A stretch of DNA of 35,792 bases from Nanobdellota archaeon (GCA_021811735.1 JAJZNK010000007.1:1-35792); one strand, 5' to 3'. Positions 16,019-25,068 are shown, counted from the stretch's first letter. Translations and numbers: made by a program. The notes: generated from the sequence alone by a model not told the origin.

Positions 16019-16876
16019 ATGCTATTGAATGAAGGTAAGGACTCGTTTCTTGAGGAGGAAGTGAGCTTTGAAAACGCCAAGTATGCAGTTATACCGGTGC
16101 CCTTAGACGTGACAACGTCATATCTTAAGGGTACAAAGTTCGGGCCAAGATCCATTATAGAGGCGTCCAGGTCGCTGGAAAATTACGATTCGGAAGTCGA
16201 TTACGAACTTAAAAACAAGATATTCACCCTGAATGAACTTAATCTAAACGGGGACATAAGAAATGCAATGGAAATTATCAGGCTCAGTATCTCAGATATA
16301 CTGTCTGCGGGTAAAATACCGATAATGCTAGGAGGAGAGCATACCGCGACATATGCAGCCTCGTTATCGTTCGACGATAATGTGGAGTTCGTGATATTTG
16401 ATGCACATGCAGACTTTAAACATGATTTTCTGGGTTTAGAGATAAACCATGCCAGTAATTCAAGATTGGTTAATCTAAGAAACAAGGTTCATTTGATAGG
16501 GATAAGGAGTTTTAACTTGGAAGAAAAAGAAGATATCAAGAAAAAGAGCATATTAGCTATTCGAAGGGAAGACACGGAAAAGCCGGAAATCGGTGAAAAA
16601 CTTCTAAATTCATTGAAGGGAAAGAAGGTTTACATAAGCGTTGACATGGATGTTTTTGATCCAGGTATAGCGCCGGGCGTCGGAACTCCTCAGCCAAACG
16701 GGATATCCTACAGAGATTTCTTGAATTTCGCCAGGAAGATAATTTCAGGTTCTGATTTGGTGGGCATGGACGTGATGGAAACAAGGCCGTTAGGCGACAA
16801 CAACATAACGGAAATACTGGCCTCAAAGATAATAATCGATGTAATTTCTCTAAATGAATCAAAAACAGATAGATGA
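16019..16876 (+). CDS. Agmatinase/arginase family (ureohydrolase)
   Basis: Hydrolyses a guanidino compound, most likely agmatine to putrescine and urea, with two Mn ions. 285 residues with the full metal-ligand set: His108 (GGEHT), Asp128, His130 and Asp132 (FDAHADF), Asp209 and Asp211 (SVDMDVFDP), plus the DVMETRP ending motif. Length and the MDVFDPGIAPGVGTPQP segment fit archaeal agmatinases. Arginase or another ureohydrolase specificity cannot be excluded. The start at 16019 is preferred because the preceding ATG at 16003 is in another frame and soon stops. It converges with the pilus platform gene, 18 bp apart. Confidence 0.88.
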   Translation: MLLNEGKDSFLEEEVSFENAKYAVIPVPLDVTTSYLKGTKFGPRSIIEASRSLENYDSEVDYELKNKIFTLNELNLNGDIRNAMEIIRLSISDILSAGKIPIMLGGEHTATYAASLSFDDNVEFVIFDAHADFKHDFLGLEINHASNSRLVNLRNKVHLIGIRSFNLEEKEDIKKKSILAIRREDTEKPEIGEKLLNSLKGKKVYISVDMDVFDPGIAPGVGTPQPNGISYRDFLNFARKIISGSDLVGMDVMETRPLGDNNITEILASKIIIDVISLNESKTDR

Positions 16877-16894
16877 TCGCACAGTATCCTATCG

Positions 16895-19012
16895 TTATAT
16901 ATGGGTGGCGCTTATTACCAATCCACCAACTGAAGCGAATATCAGCGTTACTATAAACGCTATGAGTATGTAGAGTATTAGAGATATCATAAGCATGGAC
17001 GCCATAGTATCCCTCATAAGGATTCTGTCTCCAGGCTGAGAAATCGTCGAAACGGCGTATCCGATAATCAGGCTCAAGCTTATTAGATACATACCTATTA
17101 TGACTTGGAATGTATAGAGTGGTATTGCACCACCGCTTAGATTAAACATGCTGAATGCAAAAGGCACAACAGAAGAGACGCCTCCGCTTGATGAAGTGCT
17201 TGCTGCGCTTTGTATTGAGTTTATGCTTCCTGACAAGGATGTAAGTACAGTTCCTATTAGTGTAGTTAGACCCACTACAATACCTGCCATGGCTGGACTT
17301 ATCAATCCTACTTCAACTCTCATTCCAGAGGTGACTTCTTCGAGCATCGAGCGGACTTGTTCCTCTATCCTTCTTAAGTTGGCAAGATGTTTCGATACGT
17401 ACAATGTTGCCACGGATGCATTCCTTACGCTTTTTGCTGCGGAGGATAGGAATATTTTTGTCGAAGCAAGTATCATGGGGGAAGGGAAAAATCTCGTCGA
17501 GCCACTGGTTGCATTGAAAAAGGCGTCTTTTAGTGACAGCCCCAGTTTTCGTATGTTGTTTACAGTTATCTCAAAGAAATCAGACACAGGTGTTCCTTTC
17601 ATGTTCTCCCCTACTTTGACCAAAGTGGCTTCTGGAGGGTAACCTTGCGCAAGAAAAGAACTCATCTGTGACATAGCGGCCCCGAATGAGGACTCCACGG
17701 CATTCAGCTCTTCTTCAGTTTCCTTTAACTGTATCACCGAGAGTTTAAGATAAACAACCATTGCGAACCCTACAGCTGCAGTTACAAACATTGAGATGTA
17801 TATTTGCGTGGGCCCGAACGTCAGGAGCATCGGGTAAAGAAGATAGACTGGGACTAAAAATAGAATGAATACCATAGCGGCCGGAACTAAAGCACTTAAG
17901 CTCACTTTCTTCTTTCCGATGTTTATGAAAAACCTACCAATTTTTGGAATATTAGGTATATTATCAAGGTTAGGTGCACCGAATCCGCTCGGTCTGGTAA
18001 GCAATTTGTTTCTTATAAGGAAATACACCATAAGCGGCAAGCCTACGTCATACATAAGTGCCAATAGGAGTCCGAAGTCCGGTACTGCTACAAAAGCCAT
18101 AAGCATCGGTGCAAGTACCAATCCTAGCACTGGCAATACCATACCTATCATATATATGGTGTTAAGCGGTTCTTTCAGGGATGAAGCATATTTTGTCATT
18201 GCCTCAAATGTTCCGCCAAGTATCCTGTCGGATGCCTCGTCAAGCAGTCCGAGCCGAGCTTCTTCAGTCTCCTGGGATGTGGAACTTTCAATCAAGAACA
18301 TCGCATCCGTGAATGCTGGGCTGGATTTTGACCATCTTTTCGAATAATCATCAAGCGCGTCCTTTATGTTTGGATATTTTCTTGCAGCGGTGTCCCATAT
18401 GATTTTCTTAAGGTCCAAAGCAAGGTAGCTTGTAAGGTTATCGGAAGCGAATTGCACGGCACCTTCAAGATTCGGTGTTTGCCTCATAAATATTACCATA
18501 TAGAGAATCATAGTTACCAAGTCACTTGACGCCTTGCTTAATCTTACTGTCATTTGCCGTTGTGGGAACATTTGTATCCCTACAAAGGAGATCACTCCGA
18601 GAAACATCAGGGCCACCCCTACCATTACCTGTCCAATTATAAGAGTCACTATCCCCACGAGCATCAACGCGACCAGTAAAAATATGCCGAAACCATACAA
18701 CTGCCTTGCATCAAAGTCATAACCCAAAAGATACAGGATAGTGTTTATCTTTTTTTCCTGTTCCTTGTTTATGTTAAACTTAATGGCTCTACCTATTGTC
18801 TTTGCACCAAAGTTTATTATTTTTGACACAGTCGTCGGATTCTTTTCCTTGAATATCTTGTACTCTAGCGACCGCAATTCCTCTCGGATATTCTCATCCT
18901 TTTTGTAAAGCTCTGAGGATACTACACTGTCCTTAGCATAGTAGTTATCTATGAAGTCCTTATCGATTTTTGTTCCGGGCACAGAGCTCCCTATTTTTTG
19001 CTTTTTAGCCAT
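16895..19012 (-). CDS. Type IV pilus/secretion membrane platform protein (double T2SSF, TadC/FlaJ-like)
   Basis: 705 residues, the inner-membrane platform partner of the secretion ATPase encoded just upstream. About nine hydrophobic segments are seen, arranged as two T2SSF-like halves: a cytoplasmic region at ~160-310 with SSDLVTMILYMVIFMRQTPN, and a second at ~440-620 with SSFGAAMSQMSSFLAQGYPP. Each half is followed by membrane helices. A basic cytoplasmic N-terminus of ~95 residues precedes the first helix. Archaeal pilus and archaellum platforms often have this double organisation. It overlaps the ATPase gene by 22 nt. It could assemble the class III signal-peptide proteins at 1130, 9053 and 35563; that link is inferred. 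Confidence 0.85.
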   Translation of the reverse strand: MAKKQKIGSSVPGTKIDKDFIDNYYAKDSVVSSELYKKDENIREELRSLEYKIFKEKNPTTVSKIINFGAKTIGRAIKFNINKEQEKKINTILYLLGYDFDARQLYGFGIFLLVALMLVGIVTLIIGQVMVGVALMFLGVISFVGIQMFPQRQMTVRLSKASSDLVTMILYMVIFMRQTPNLEGAVQFASDNLTSYLALDLKKIIWDTAARKYPNIKDALDDYSKRWSKSSPAFTDAMFLIESSTSQETEEARLGLLDEASDRILGGTFEAMTKYASSLKEPLNTIYMIGMVLPVLGLVLAPMLMAFVAVPDFGLLLALMYDVGLPLMVYFLIRNKLLTRPSGFGAPNLDNIPNIPKIGRFFINIGKKKVSLSALVPAAMVFILFLVPVYLLYPMLLTFGPTQIYISMFVTAAVGFAMVVYLKLSVIQLKETEEELNAVESSFGAAMSQMSSFLAQGYPPEATLVKVGENMKGTPVSDFFEITVNNIRKLGLSLKDAFFNATSGSTRFFPSPMILASTKIFLSSAAKSVRNASVATLYVSKHLANLRRIEEQVRSMLEEVTSGMRVEVGLISPAMAGIVVGLTTLIGTVLTSLSGSINSIQSAASTSSSGGVSSVVPFAFSMFNLSGGAIPLYTFQVIIGMYLISLSLIIGYAVSTISQPGDRILMRDTMASMLMISLILYILIAFIVTLIFASVGGLVISATHI

Positions 19013-21231
19013 AAATCAAACATGCTCTTTATATTGTTTCTTTCTGCTACGCCATATTCTTCTCTCAGTCTGCTCACTATATCATAATACTGGTCAATAG
19101 CAGATGAGGAGAATTCAGCTTCGAGCAACGATGGGTTCCTGATAGCACTTGCGCGGTCGGATATTGCTTTTAGTATATCGCCTCTGGCCCTTATATTTTC
19201 TAGCACTGCATCCCAGTTCCCTGCCCAATCTTCGACCCTAGACGCTATCTCCTTTACAATATAGCTGTTTCCTTCCAAGAGGTCATTCGAAGGGTTCAGT
19301 GTATCTTTATGTATGTCATATTTCACCAGATCTACAAATCCGTTTTCATATTGTGGATCGTCAGTCCAATCCTTCCTGACTTCCGTTATGTTAAGAACTC
19401 TTCTCTTTTCAGTCAATCTGTCCTCTGTTCTTATCTTATTAACTGACACTATCAGGTCGGTTGCCTTGAAGCTCGTCCTAGGAACGTTCAAGTCGTTTAC
19501 AACCCTATCAAATACACCATACGGGTTTTCACCATGTATTGTACCCATTACTGCGTTTGACAATGCCCCTACACGCATTGCTTCATAAAGTGCCTTGGCT
19601 TCAGTACTTCTCACCTCTCCAACTATAAGGGAGCTGTCTCCAAGTCTTAACGTCGTCCTTATCCCTTCATCTGCGCTCATTTCCGCTCTTTCTCCCGTTA
19701 TCGCGCTTTGAACCTTCAGGGACAGCATATCATATCCTAATTTTGTAAAGGAATCTGTAGGTATTTCTAGAGTGTCTTCGACAGTGATCACACGGTATCT
19801 TTTCATTAGCAGCAACATGAGTGCCGTAAGCATGGATGTTTTCCCTGCTCCACGCGTCCCGCTTATCAATATTGTCCTTGCTCCTTCTACACAAAACCAA
19901 AGCAGCCCCGCAGAAAACGGAGACAACATATTGTTATTTATAAACAAAGGGATAGTCCATGGTTTTTCCCTATGTCTCCTGAATGCTATGCTTAATCCCT
20001 CTGGTGACAATGGCCTCTGGGCAATGGCGACCCTAGATCTAAATGCGTCAGTTATAAGTTCTGTATCCAATACTGGGTGTCCTTCGTCAAGGGCCCGTCC
20101 GGACATAAGCCTGAATCTTGAGGCCCATGCGTCAACTTCCTTTGCGTTTGGTATTATATTGGATGCGCATTCTCCGTATTTTGAATGTTTTACGAATATC
20201 GGTGATTTACTTATTGGTGAGTTTATGTACACATCCTCAACCATATTATCTGAAAGCACTATTTCAGTCATTCCGAATCCAACTGTCAGTCTTACAAGTA
20301 TTCTTGCGAGTCTGTCCATATCCTTGAAGCTCATGTTATACTTGTTTTTTGTGCTTATCTCCTCAGTCATGTCTCTGCTTATCTTGAAGAACACGTCCCT
20401 CATCCTCAATGGATCGGTAAATTCATTTTCCTGCGGCCTGTAGTCTATAAGGCTATTTCTGACTTGATCTAGCACATCATATTCTTCTACGTTCAGTAAC
20501 AATTCCGGTGGCGACAAGTGATACAGGTATTGTGACATTCCTGGTATTCTATATATTGTTACTTCTGTTTCGTCTGCATCGTTTATCTTGTAATTCTCTA
20601 TCTCTACTGCAGACAGCGGAGGTTCGGCCATTATTCTAGTGTAGGTGAAATTAGGTCGTATAAGTGGTTTGAATATTGAGCGATATGGCTGCCTGTCTCC
20701 TATTTTGTATCCGAGTATAAGGTTCAGGTTTTTATTTACTATTTTTATGTCAGCTATCTCAGAGATCAACTGCTGGAATTTTTCCACAATAACGGTTAAT
20801 TGTTCAGAATCTACGTTTTCTTTTTTTACTTTCAGTTCTCTCAGAAATCTTAGACCAGACACATACGCTCCAAGAGGGTCTCTTTTAAGACGATTAAAAA
20901 GGACGTAATTAAACTTAGATACTGCATCTGGAAAGTTCTTCTGCGAATCACTGTCAAAGGGCTTAGCCACATCCGATTCAAGTATTATTTTGTATTTGTT
21001 TGCAAGATCATCCAACAAGTCAACCTGGTCTTTAGTGTATATGTAATTTCTATCGCTTACTATCACCAAAGACGTGATATTTCCCGATTCGAGTATCGCA
21101 TTTATTATCTTTTCAAAGACATCCTCGTTATCTTCCGGGTTGGGATAAAGAACATCCAATGGCACCTTAAAAGTAAGGGTTATCTCCCCCTCTTCTCTCG
21201 ATATAGAATAGTTCCTATTCTTTAGTTCCAT
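18991..21231 (-). CDS. Type II/IV secretion ATPase (GspE/TadA/FlaI family)
   Basis: 746 residues, a cytoplasmic hexameric ATPase that powers pilus assembly. The Walker A motif is ILISGTRGAGKTSML, with Lys464; the Asp box/Walker B region is SSLIVGEVRSTEAKALYEAM. The N-terminal half is a long extension (~300 residues) before the conserved IVLSDNMVEDVYINSP segment that opens the ATPase N-domain. GTIHGENPYGVFDRVVNDL is the typical His-box region. It is encoded between the sedolisin (24-nt gap upstream) and the platform protein (22-nt overlap downstream), so all three are probably one transcript. No pilin or prepilin peptidase gene lies directly beside it. Confidence 0.9.
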   Translation of the reverse strand: MELKNRNYSISREEGEITLTFKVPLDVLYPNPEDNEDVFEKIINAILESGNITSLVIVSDRNYIYTKDQVDLLDDLANKYKIILESDVAKPFDSDSQKNFPDAVSKFNYVLFNRLKRDPLGAYVSGLRFLRELKVKKENVDSEQLTVIVEKFQQLISEIADIKIVNKNLNLILGYKIGDRQPYRSIFKPLIRPNFTYTRIMAEPPLSAVEIENYKINDADETEVTIYRIPGMSQYLYHLSPPELLLNVEEYDVLDQVRNSLIDYRPQENEFTDPLRMRDVFFKISRDMTEEISTKNKYNMSFKDMDRLARILVRLTVGFGMTEIVLSDNMVEDVYINSPISKSPIFVKHSKYGECASNIIPNAKEVDAWASRFRLMSGRALDEGHPVLDTELITDAFRSRVAIAQRPLSPEGLSIAFRRHREKPWTIPLFINNNMLSPFSAGLLWFCVEGARTILISGTRGAGKTSMLTALMLLLMKRYRVITVEDTLEIPTDSFTKLGYDMLSLKVQSAITGERAEMSADEGIRTTLRLGDSSLIVGEVRSTEAKALYEAMRVGALSNAVMGTIHGENPYGVFDRVVNDLNVPRTSFKATDLIVSVNKIRTEDRLTEKRRVLNITEVRKDWTDDPQYENGFVDLVKYDIHKDTLNPSNDLLEGNSYIVKEIASRVEDWAGNWDAVLENIRARGDILKAISDRASAIRNPSLLEAEFSSSAIDQYYDIVSRLREEYGVAERNNIKSMFDLWLKSKK

Positions 21232-21255
21232 TACTACTATTGTATTCTCTGGCTT

Positions 21256-23664
21256 TTATTTATGTTTTTTATGCCTTACGCTTTCGTATAATACAAGGAT
21301 TAAAAGAATCACCATTACGATTCCTACAATTATGTAAAGTTCATAAAGGCCGGCAGTTATAGAAAATGTATTAGACAGAGAGCTTAGGTCCTGGAAGGAA
21401 AATTTAGAGTTGTATGCATCTATGGTGGCATTGTACGGCTTTTCAGGTAAATTCAAGAACGTTACGCCTCCTAGCAAGTTCGTGGAATTTTTGAACGAAA
21501 TATTATTCATGTTCAGTGTGACTTTTGCACCGGCTACTGGTAATCCAAGTATAGTTACCACTTTTATGGTCACGTCTGAAACTGGCAACGTTACATTTAT
21601 CTGGTTGTTCACTCCAGTATAAAATGTGTCACTTTCATTGAGGGTAATGTTATCATAATGTACACTATATAGTGTGATTTTCATGTTTTGAGGAGCCCAT
21701 ATACTATTTCCAGTGAATACCTCTGATATGTTATCAAAATTTACACTGAAATACATTGGTTTTATGTTTGAACTTTGTTTGGATAGAAACCTTATAGTAT
21801 AATTCTCCTCCTTTGTGAACCCGATAGAAATATCTTTTGCAAATGCCTTAGTCGTATTTTCTGTTGTATATCTGCTATTATTTATTATCTTAGGTATCGC
21901 ATTGATGTAAAAAGTCGAGTTAGAAAGAGAATATACATACCCATCATTGGATATAACTTCCGAGAATTTGCCGATGGAATTAGATAAAGGGATATTAGCA
22001 TAGTAGGAAACTTTTGTTGTCATTCCATCGGTCGAATTTATAAAATGAAATGTTGTCTTTGACTCGTTGAACCAGAAATAGCTTACGTTGAGAGGATACA
22101 GCACCTCTATAGAATAATTTGATTTCTGTATAAGGGTTCCATTGTCTATATTAAATCCTCTCAGGACTTCCTGATAGTATGAATAATTTTCCCTTTTTAG
22201 GGCGGATATTTTCAGAATGCTGCCGTTTTCGACGTAATAGCTTTTGTTTGCGATTCCATTGTAATCCTGCTCTTTTATCCTGAGATACTTTAGGAAGTTT
22301 ATACTCACAGTACCGCTTTGGTTCACGAAAAAATAAACGTTGCTGTTATTACCAGTTACTAATCCCGAGAACGAATTAAACAGTTCTTTCTGGCCAGAGT
22401 TACTGCTATTGCTGGAATATGCTTCGAGAGTGACTCTTTCTCCAAAAGATAACTTTAAGCTGACAGAATTCGAATAGTTTTTGCCATTTATGCTAAATGT
22501 CCCAGCTGCAGGATCGCTGAACTTTATATAATAACTGGCATTGGAAATTGCCTGCACAAGCTGGAAAGCTTTTGGGGACCCTAAACCCGTTACTTCATTG
22601 TAATTGCCATTTGCACAGTAGAGTCCGTTGCATCCGCTTGTTATATTGTTAAAAACCAAATCTCCCATACTGTTGTAGATTCTGTAAAAATTACTGTCTA
22701 TATATCCAATATCTCCATTCGCTTTTTGATTAACTAGAGCATCCAATGCGGCCATGGATGGAGCGGCAACGCTAGTTCCATAAAAACCGCCCCATTTAGA
22801 GTTTACATATATACATATTGGGGTTCCAGCATTGAATGCAACATCCGGTACCATCCTATAAGAACCTGTGTTTGGCTGAAAAGAAGGTCTTTGGAAAAAT
22901 TGGCTTTGGCCCCCTCCACTTCCGTTCCAACCCGTTTCCGATTCATACTGCCCACTGGAGTATACAGAAAGAGTGGTTCCTCCGACTGCGATGACATTCG
23001 GACTGGACGCCGGAAAATTTACGTTTGGAGTGCTATATGAATTGTACGCCCCGTTATCACCGCTCGCCACAAATATGTTTATACCTTTTGACTGGCCGTT
23101 GGATAATATTTGGTTAAAGTAATCTATGCTCTGTTGACTGTACCCCAATTCTGATGATCCCCAGCTTAATGAGATTATGTCCGTTTTTACATTTTTTATA
23201 GCATAGCTTACGGTATTAAATAGAAATGAGTCATTCGGGGCCACTATAACATATATGTTGGCACCAGGCGCAAGCGAATGGGCAACTTCTACATCAAGAG
23301 CAGTTTCATCCGTCCAATTAAGATAAGATGAAGCAGGTTTACCAAAAGGGTATTTTATGAAGATATTTGAATTATTTGTCAATGCCGGCAGATTATAATA
23401 CGAATCATATGCGTTTATGTCCTGCAGCAAATTCGGATCTCCATACGCTACTACGATAGTGATGTTCTGCCCGCTACCTTCTACTCCTCCATTGTATAGT
23501 GGATTAAAGTTATATGCGGTTTGTATATTCTGCGGTGTAAGAAAACTGCAGGTTTGCGATTGCATAGGTATCTGGTTAAAGTTAAGTTTTATGTTTTGTG
23601 CATGTGATGTAGATACTGCAATTAATACTGCTATAAGTGCCAATGCTAAAACGGTTTTATACAT
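21256..23664 (-). CDS. Membrane-anchored sedolisin-like serine-carboxyl protease (S53) without prodomain
   Basis: 802 residues. A signal peptide (residues 1-22, MYKTVLALALIAVLIAVSTS then HA) leads almost directly into the S53 catalytic domain. The catalytic set is Glu120 and Asp124 (TDETALDVEVAH), oxyanion Asp203 (VASGDNG) and Ser298 (YGTSVAAPSMAAL). The calcium-site region near the end of the domain is NEVTGLGSP, with Asn where Asp is usual. The ~190-residue prodomain of most sedolisins is missing. Residues ~375-770 form a long, Asn/Ser/Tyr-rich, probably beta-stranded and glycosylated region. A C-terminal membrane helix (about 773-793, YIIVGIVMVILLILVLYESV) and basic tail anchor it outside the cell. 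S53 enzymes work at acid pH, which points to an acidic habitat. It is first gene of the pilus ATPase unit. Confidence 0.88.
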   Translation of the reverse strand: MYKTVLALALIAVLIAVSTSHAQNIKLNFNQIPMQSQTCSFLTPQNIQTAYNFNPLYNGGVEGSGQNITIVVAYGDPNLLQDINAYDSYYNLPALTNNSNIFIKYPFGKPASSYLNWTDETALDVEVAHSLAPGANIYVIVAPNDSFLFNTVSYAIKNVKTDIISLSWGSSELGYSQQSIDYFNQILSNGQSKGINIFVASGDNGAYNSYSTPNVNFPASSPNVIAVGGTTLSVYSSGQYESETGWNGSGGGQSQFFQRPSFQPNTGSYRMVPDVAFNAGTPICIYVNSKWGGFYGTSVAAPSMAALDALVNQKANGDIGYIDSNFYRIYNSMGDLVFNNITSGCNGLYCANGNYNEVTGLGSPKAFQLVQAISNASYYIKFSDPAAGTFSINGKNYSNSVSLKLSFGERVTLEAYSSNSSNSGQKELFNSFSGLVTGNNSNVYFFVNQSGTVSINFLKYLRIKEQDYNGIANKSYYVENGSILKISALKRENYSYYQEVLRGFNIDNGTLIQKSNYSIEVLYPLNVSYFWFNESKTTFHFINSTDGMTTKVSYYANIPLSNSIGKFSEVISNDGYVYSLSNSTFYINAIPKIINNSRYTTENTTKAFAKDISIGFTKEENYTIRFLSKQSSNIKPMYFSVNFDNISEVFTGNSIWAPQNMKITLYSVHYDNITLNESDTFYTGVNNQINVTLPVSDVTIKVVTILGLPVAGAKVTLNMNNISFKNSTNLLGGVTFLNLPEKPYNATIDAYNSKFSFQDLSSLSNTFSITAGLYELYIIVGIVMVILLILVLYESVRHKKHK

Positions 23665-23683
23665 ACGGTATGGAGCCAGTGTA

Positions 23684-23693
23684 TAAATTTAAA
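23684..23693 (-). promoter_or_regulatory. TATA-like box for the sedolisin operon
   Basis: On the reverse strand this reads TTTAAATTTA, centred about 25 nt before the start codon at 23664. The divergent eL42 gene has its own box at 23721. Confidence 0.45.
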
Positions 23694-23720
23694 ATTATTG
23701 TAATTTTTGTGATAGAAAAA

Positions 23721-23729
23721 GTTAAATAC
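23721..23729 (+). promoter_or_regulatory. TATA-like box for the eL42-eS27 operon
   Basis: GTTAAATAC is centred about 26 nt before ATG 23751, implying a leaderless ribosomal-protein transcript. Confidence 0.5.
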
Positions 23730-23750
23730 TAAGCGTTTTATTCAAACTAA

Positions 23751-24044
23751 ATGAAATTACCTAGTCAAGTAAAAAGATACTGTAAATTTTGTAAAGAGCA
23801 TACTCTTCAGAAAGTCGTACAGGTCAAGGGCGGACAGAGAGGTACTTTGACCGCAGGTAGCCGAAGGAAAGGTTGGAACCTAGAGCACGGTTACGGTTCA
23901 ACCCCATATCCAATGTTTGAGCACGCTAAGAGGCTTGGTATCAAGCAGTCAAAGAGGATAGACTTAAGATATAAATGCACAAAGTGCGGTAAGATGACTA
24001 CACAAAAAAGGGGCAAAAAAGCCAAAAAGGTGGAAATTAAATAA
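23751..24044 (+). CDS. rpl44e: Ribosomal protein eL42 (L44e)
   Basis: 97-residue basic large-subunit protein near the E site. It shows the usual N-terminus MKLPSQVKRYCKFCKEHTLQ, the central GSRRKGWNLEHGYGSTPYP segment and a second zinc pair, YKCTKCGKMTTQKRGKKAKK. The four cysteines (CKFC, CTKC) form the zinc ribbon. Its last A is the first base of the eS27 start codon (TAATG). eL42 followed by eS27 is a common archaeal gene order. Confidence 0.96.
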   Translation: MKLPSQVKRYCKFCKEHTLQKVVQVKGGQRGTLTAGSRRKGWNLEHGYGSTPYPMFEHAKRLGIKQSKRIDLRYKCTKCGKMTTQKRGKKAKKVEIK

Positions 24045-24235
24045 TGGAAGATATAATTTTTAGACCGTCAGAAGGTAAATTCTCAAAGGTAAGATGCACA
24101 AAGTGTAAGAATGAACAGGTCATATTTACAAGGGCATCAACAGAGGTCAAGTGCTTAGTCTGTGATCAGGTTCTAGCAAAGCCAACCGGCGGAAAGGTTG
24201 AGATGCTGGCAGAAGTAATAGAAAACTATTCGTAA
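24044..24235 (+). CDS. rps27e: Ribosomal protein eS27 (S27e)
   Basis: 63-residue small-subunit zinc-ribbon protein. Features: FSKVRCTKCKNEQVIFTRAS, the second pair VKCLVCDQVLAKPTGGK, and a short acidic C-terminus. Length matches archaeal S27e. Translationally coupled to eL42 by a 1-nt overlap. Confidence 0.95.
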   Translation: MEDIIFRPSEGKFSKVRCTKCKNEQVIFTRASTEVKCLVCDQVLAKPTGGKVEMLAEVIENYS

Positions 24236-24275
24236 ACCTTGTAATCACTTAATTCTTCCAGTATTAGCCTATAAT

Positions 24276-24285
24276 CTTTATATTT
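24276..24285 (+). promoter_or_regulatory. TATA-like box for the nitroreductase-secG unit
   Basis: CTTTATATTT is centred about 26 nt before ATG 24306, consistent with a leaderless transcript starting in the 70-bp gap after eS27. Confidence 0.45.
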
Positions 24286-24305
24286 GTAAGTTTTCTTAGA
24301 AAATC

Positions 24306-24848
24306 ATGGATGTACAGAGTGCTATAGAGAACAGGAAGACAGTGTTTCGCTTTTCCGAAAAAGATGTGAGTGAGGAGACGGTTGTAAACCTGATAGGTTC
24401 AGCAGTCAAGGCCCCCGCAGCCGGAGGCATACGAGAATATGAGTTCATAGCGGTTACGGATAAAGATACAAAAGCGCAACTGAGTAAACTGTCTTCGACC
24501 CCTAATATAGATTCTGCGCCGTTTATGATAGTTTTAGTATGCGATAAATCAAAGATAGATGCAGTTTTCGACGAGGAAGAAAGTGGAGTTTTCTGCGTTG
24601 AAAACGCCGCCTTAGCGATAGAAAATATACTTCTGACGGCTACGAGTTATGGTCTCGGGAGTGCATGGGTTGCGACACTTCAACAGGAATCAATTAAAAA
24701 GCTACTGAATATACCTGGAAAGTACGCTGTAAGAGGAGTAATAGCGATTGGATACCCTGAGAAGGAAGAGGCCATTGGAAAAATAAGCTCTCCGCTTGAC
24801 ATGAGTAAGATAGTTCACATAGAAAAGTTTAATAACAATGCCGAGTGA
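24306..24848 (+). CDS. Nitroreductase family flavoprotein
   Basis: 180 residues, predicted FMN-dependent NAD(P)H oxidoreductase of unknown substrate. Family features: the N-terminal AIENRKTVFRFSEKDVSEE (R-x-T-x-R-x-F FMN phosphate region), a helix with VKAPAAGGIREYEFIAV, the central VENAALAIENILLTATSYGLGSAWV and a C-terminal VIAIGYPEKEE. No membrane segments. The stop lies 11 nt inside the Sec61-beta gene, so the two are coupled, but no functional link is known. Dehalogenase or flavin-destructase activities in the superfamily cannot be told apart here. Confidence 0.88.
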   Translation: MDVQSAIENRKTVFRFSEKDVSEETVVNLIGSAVKAPAAGGIREYEFIAVTDKDTKAQLSKLSSTPNIDSAPFMIVLVCDKSKIDAVFDEEESGVFCVENAALAIENILLTATSYGLGSAWVATLQQESIKKLLNIPGKYAVRGVIAIGYPEKEEAIGKISSPLDMSKIVHIEKFNNNAE

Positions 24849-25026
24849 TTCTAAGAATATGTTAAACAAGAAAGCGCAGACTAGGATGCCTTCGTCTTTT
24901 GGTGGACTTGTGCAGTATTATTCTGATTATAAAAGTAAGATAACCATAAAACCAAGAACGATTATAATATTTGGAATAGTTTTGGTAATTGTAGTAGTAG
25001 GGTTAAAGATAGCTTTTGTGAGTTAA
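24838..25026 (+). CDS. secG: Protein translocase subunit Sec61-beta (archaeal SecG)
   Basis: 62 residues, the small tail-anchored subunit of the SecYE-beta translocon. The cytoplasmic part carries the typical MPSSFGGLVQYYSDYKSKIT segment, followed by IKPRTIIIFGIVLVIVVVGL, a single C-terminal membrane helix. Length matches archaeal Sec61-beta (~55-65). ATG 24838 lies inside the nitroreductase gene. The hairpin just downstream (25037) may end the transcript. Confidence 0.9.
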   Translation: MPSDSKNMLNKKAQTRMPSSFGGLVQYYSDYKSKITIKPRTIIIFGIVLVIVVVGLKIAFVS

Positions 25027-25036
25027 AAAAACAAAA

Positions 25037-25068
25037 GCAGTTTTTGAGTCCGAGTATTCAAAAACTGC
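25037..25068. terminator. Perfect 11-bp hairpin between convergent genes
   Basis: GCAGTTTTTGA and TCAAAAACTGC form a perfect 11-bp stem with a 10-nt loop. On the reverse strand the stem is followed at once by a T-rich run (TTTTGTTTTTTT), as in intrinsic terminators; on the forward strand T-rich support is weaker. It lies 10 nt after secG and 63 nt after the end of the Hjc-like gene, so it could end both transcripts. Confidence 0.6.

Noticed and set aside
17148-18347. Long forward frames (160-164 codons) opposite the pilus platform gene
   Set aside because: They lie opposite membrane-helix codons, which generate open antisense frames; no motif or start signal.
19772-20443. 223-codon forward frame opposite the secretion ATPase
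   Set aside because: Antisense shadow of the Walker A/B region; the ATPase motifs on the other strand are unambiguous.
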